From contig OX393572.1 of assembly GCA_947652115.1 (NCBI GenBank), positions 11,431,587 to 11,495,586 of the forward strand: a stretch of 64,000 nt of DNA, read 5' to 3'. A program made the translations under genes and the position numbers. The notes below the pieces were generated by a model. That model worked only from the letters and a program-made list of their open reading frames with translations, ran no database searches and was not told the origin of the DNA. Below are positions 63,582-64,000 of the stretch, piece after piece; position 1 is the stretch's first letter; every line of letters begins with the position of its first letter. The DNA comes from Blastomussa wellsi. Its lineage: Eukaryota > Cnidaria > Anthozoa > Scleractinia > Plerogyridae.

Positions 63582-63712
63582 AGAAAGTGCGACGTACGGA
63601 TTTTTATTCACGAGTTGCAAAACTTTGGAAAACGAACGAGTGAGCGCAGCGAACGAGTGAGTTTTCCAAAGTTTTGCGACGAGTGAATAATAATCCGTAC
63701 AAAGCACTTTCT
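63582..63712. repeat. Foldback element (131 bp)
   Basis: Arms AGAAAGTGCGACGTACGGA and TCCGTACAAAGCACTTTCT pair, and TTGCAAAACTTTGGAAAAC pairs with GTTTTCCAAAGTTTTGC. The centre GAACGAGTGAGCGCAGCGAA closes the hairpin. Non-coding. Confidence 0.85.
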
Positions 63713-64000
63713 GTGCTGTAATTTGTTTATTATATATAACGAGTACTCACCCATTGTTAACTTAAAGCGATTTTTTCTAGTCTATAATTAAAGAGTAAAA
63801 CGCAGCGCTACAAGGAAAACAAAGCTGCAAATGCATTCTGATGGCTTTCCAAGCGAGATCTCTTTTAAATAGAAAAGAAAAATTACGGCGACGACAAGCT
63901 ATAGTAAACAAGAACTCTATTTAAATAGCGGTGTAAAACACACTGTGTTAATACTTTTTAAAAGAAAAGCTTTTGCTATCGCATCGAGAAACGTCGCCAT

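Overview
The window is animal nuclear DNA. It shows multi-exon genes with GT-AG introns, metazoan extracellular domain modules, a metazoan Dr1 homologue, and many small foldback elements, tRNA-derived SINEs, Penelope-like, Ty3/gypsy-like and BEL/Pao-like retroelements. The mix of modules (TLDc, EGF, laminin-G, SEA, FN3) and the repeat types suggest a cnidarian, most likely an anthozoan such as a coral. That taxonomic call is an inference.

Region 1 (889..41850, + strand) is one very large gene whose 5' end lies upstream of the window. I could join 30 exons with matching intron phases into about 2,340 codons. Domain order: TLDc, a six-cysteine EGF-like module, laminin-G-like lectin domain, SEA domain, twelve fibronectin type III domains, then an ionotropic-glutamate-receptor-like core (binding lobe S1, membrane helix M1, pore loop, M3, lobe S2, M4) and a cytoplasmic tail. 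The pore loop carries the potassium-channel selectivity signature TTLGYGD. The gene therefore predicts a ligand-gated, probably K+-selective receptor carrying a long adhesive ectodomain. The closest precedents I know are bacterial GluR0 and rotifer AvGluR1, which have a K+-type filter but not this ectodomain. This is the main discovery candidate.

Introns of that gene hold mobile DNA. They include a 903-bp Harbinger-type foldback (6891..7793), Penelope-like tails with hammerhead-like RNA folds (12078..12125, 39743..39790), several MITEs, SINEs, a LINE fragment, and a complete Ty3/gypsy element (26733..31306, minus strand) inserted in the intron that splits FN3 domain 9.

Region 2 (41851..45008) is intergenic, with a palindromic repeat family. 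Region 3 (45009..56731, + strand) holds four exons of Dr1/NC2-beta, a histone-fold transcription repressor. Its second intron carries a nearly full-length BEL/Pao element (48558..55677, minus strand) nested inside an older foldback element. The C-terminal Dr1 exons were not found.

Region 4 (56732..64000) is mostly repeats (SINE, foldbacks) with a few unassigned exon-like ORFs. No CRISPR arrays, operons or prokaryotic signals are present.
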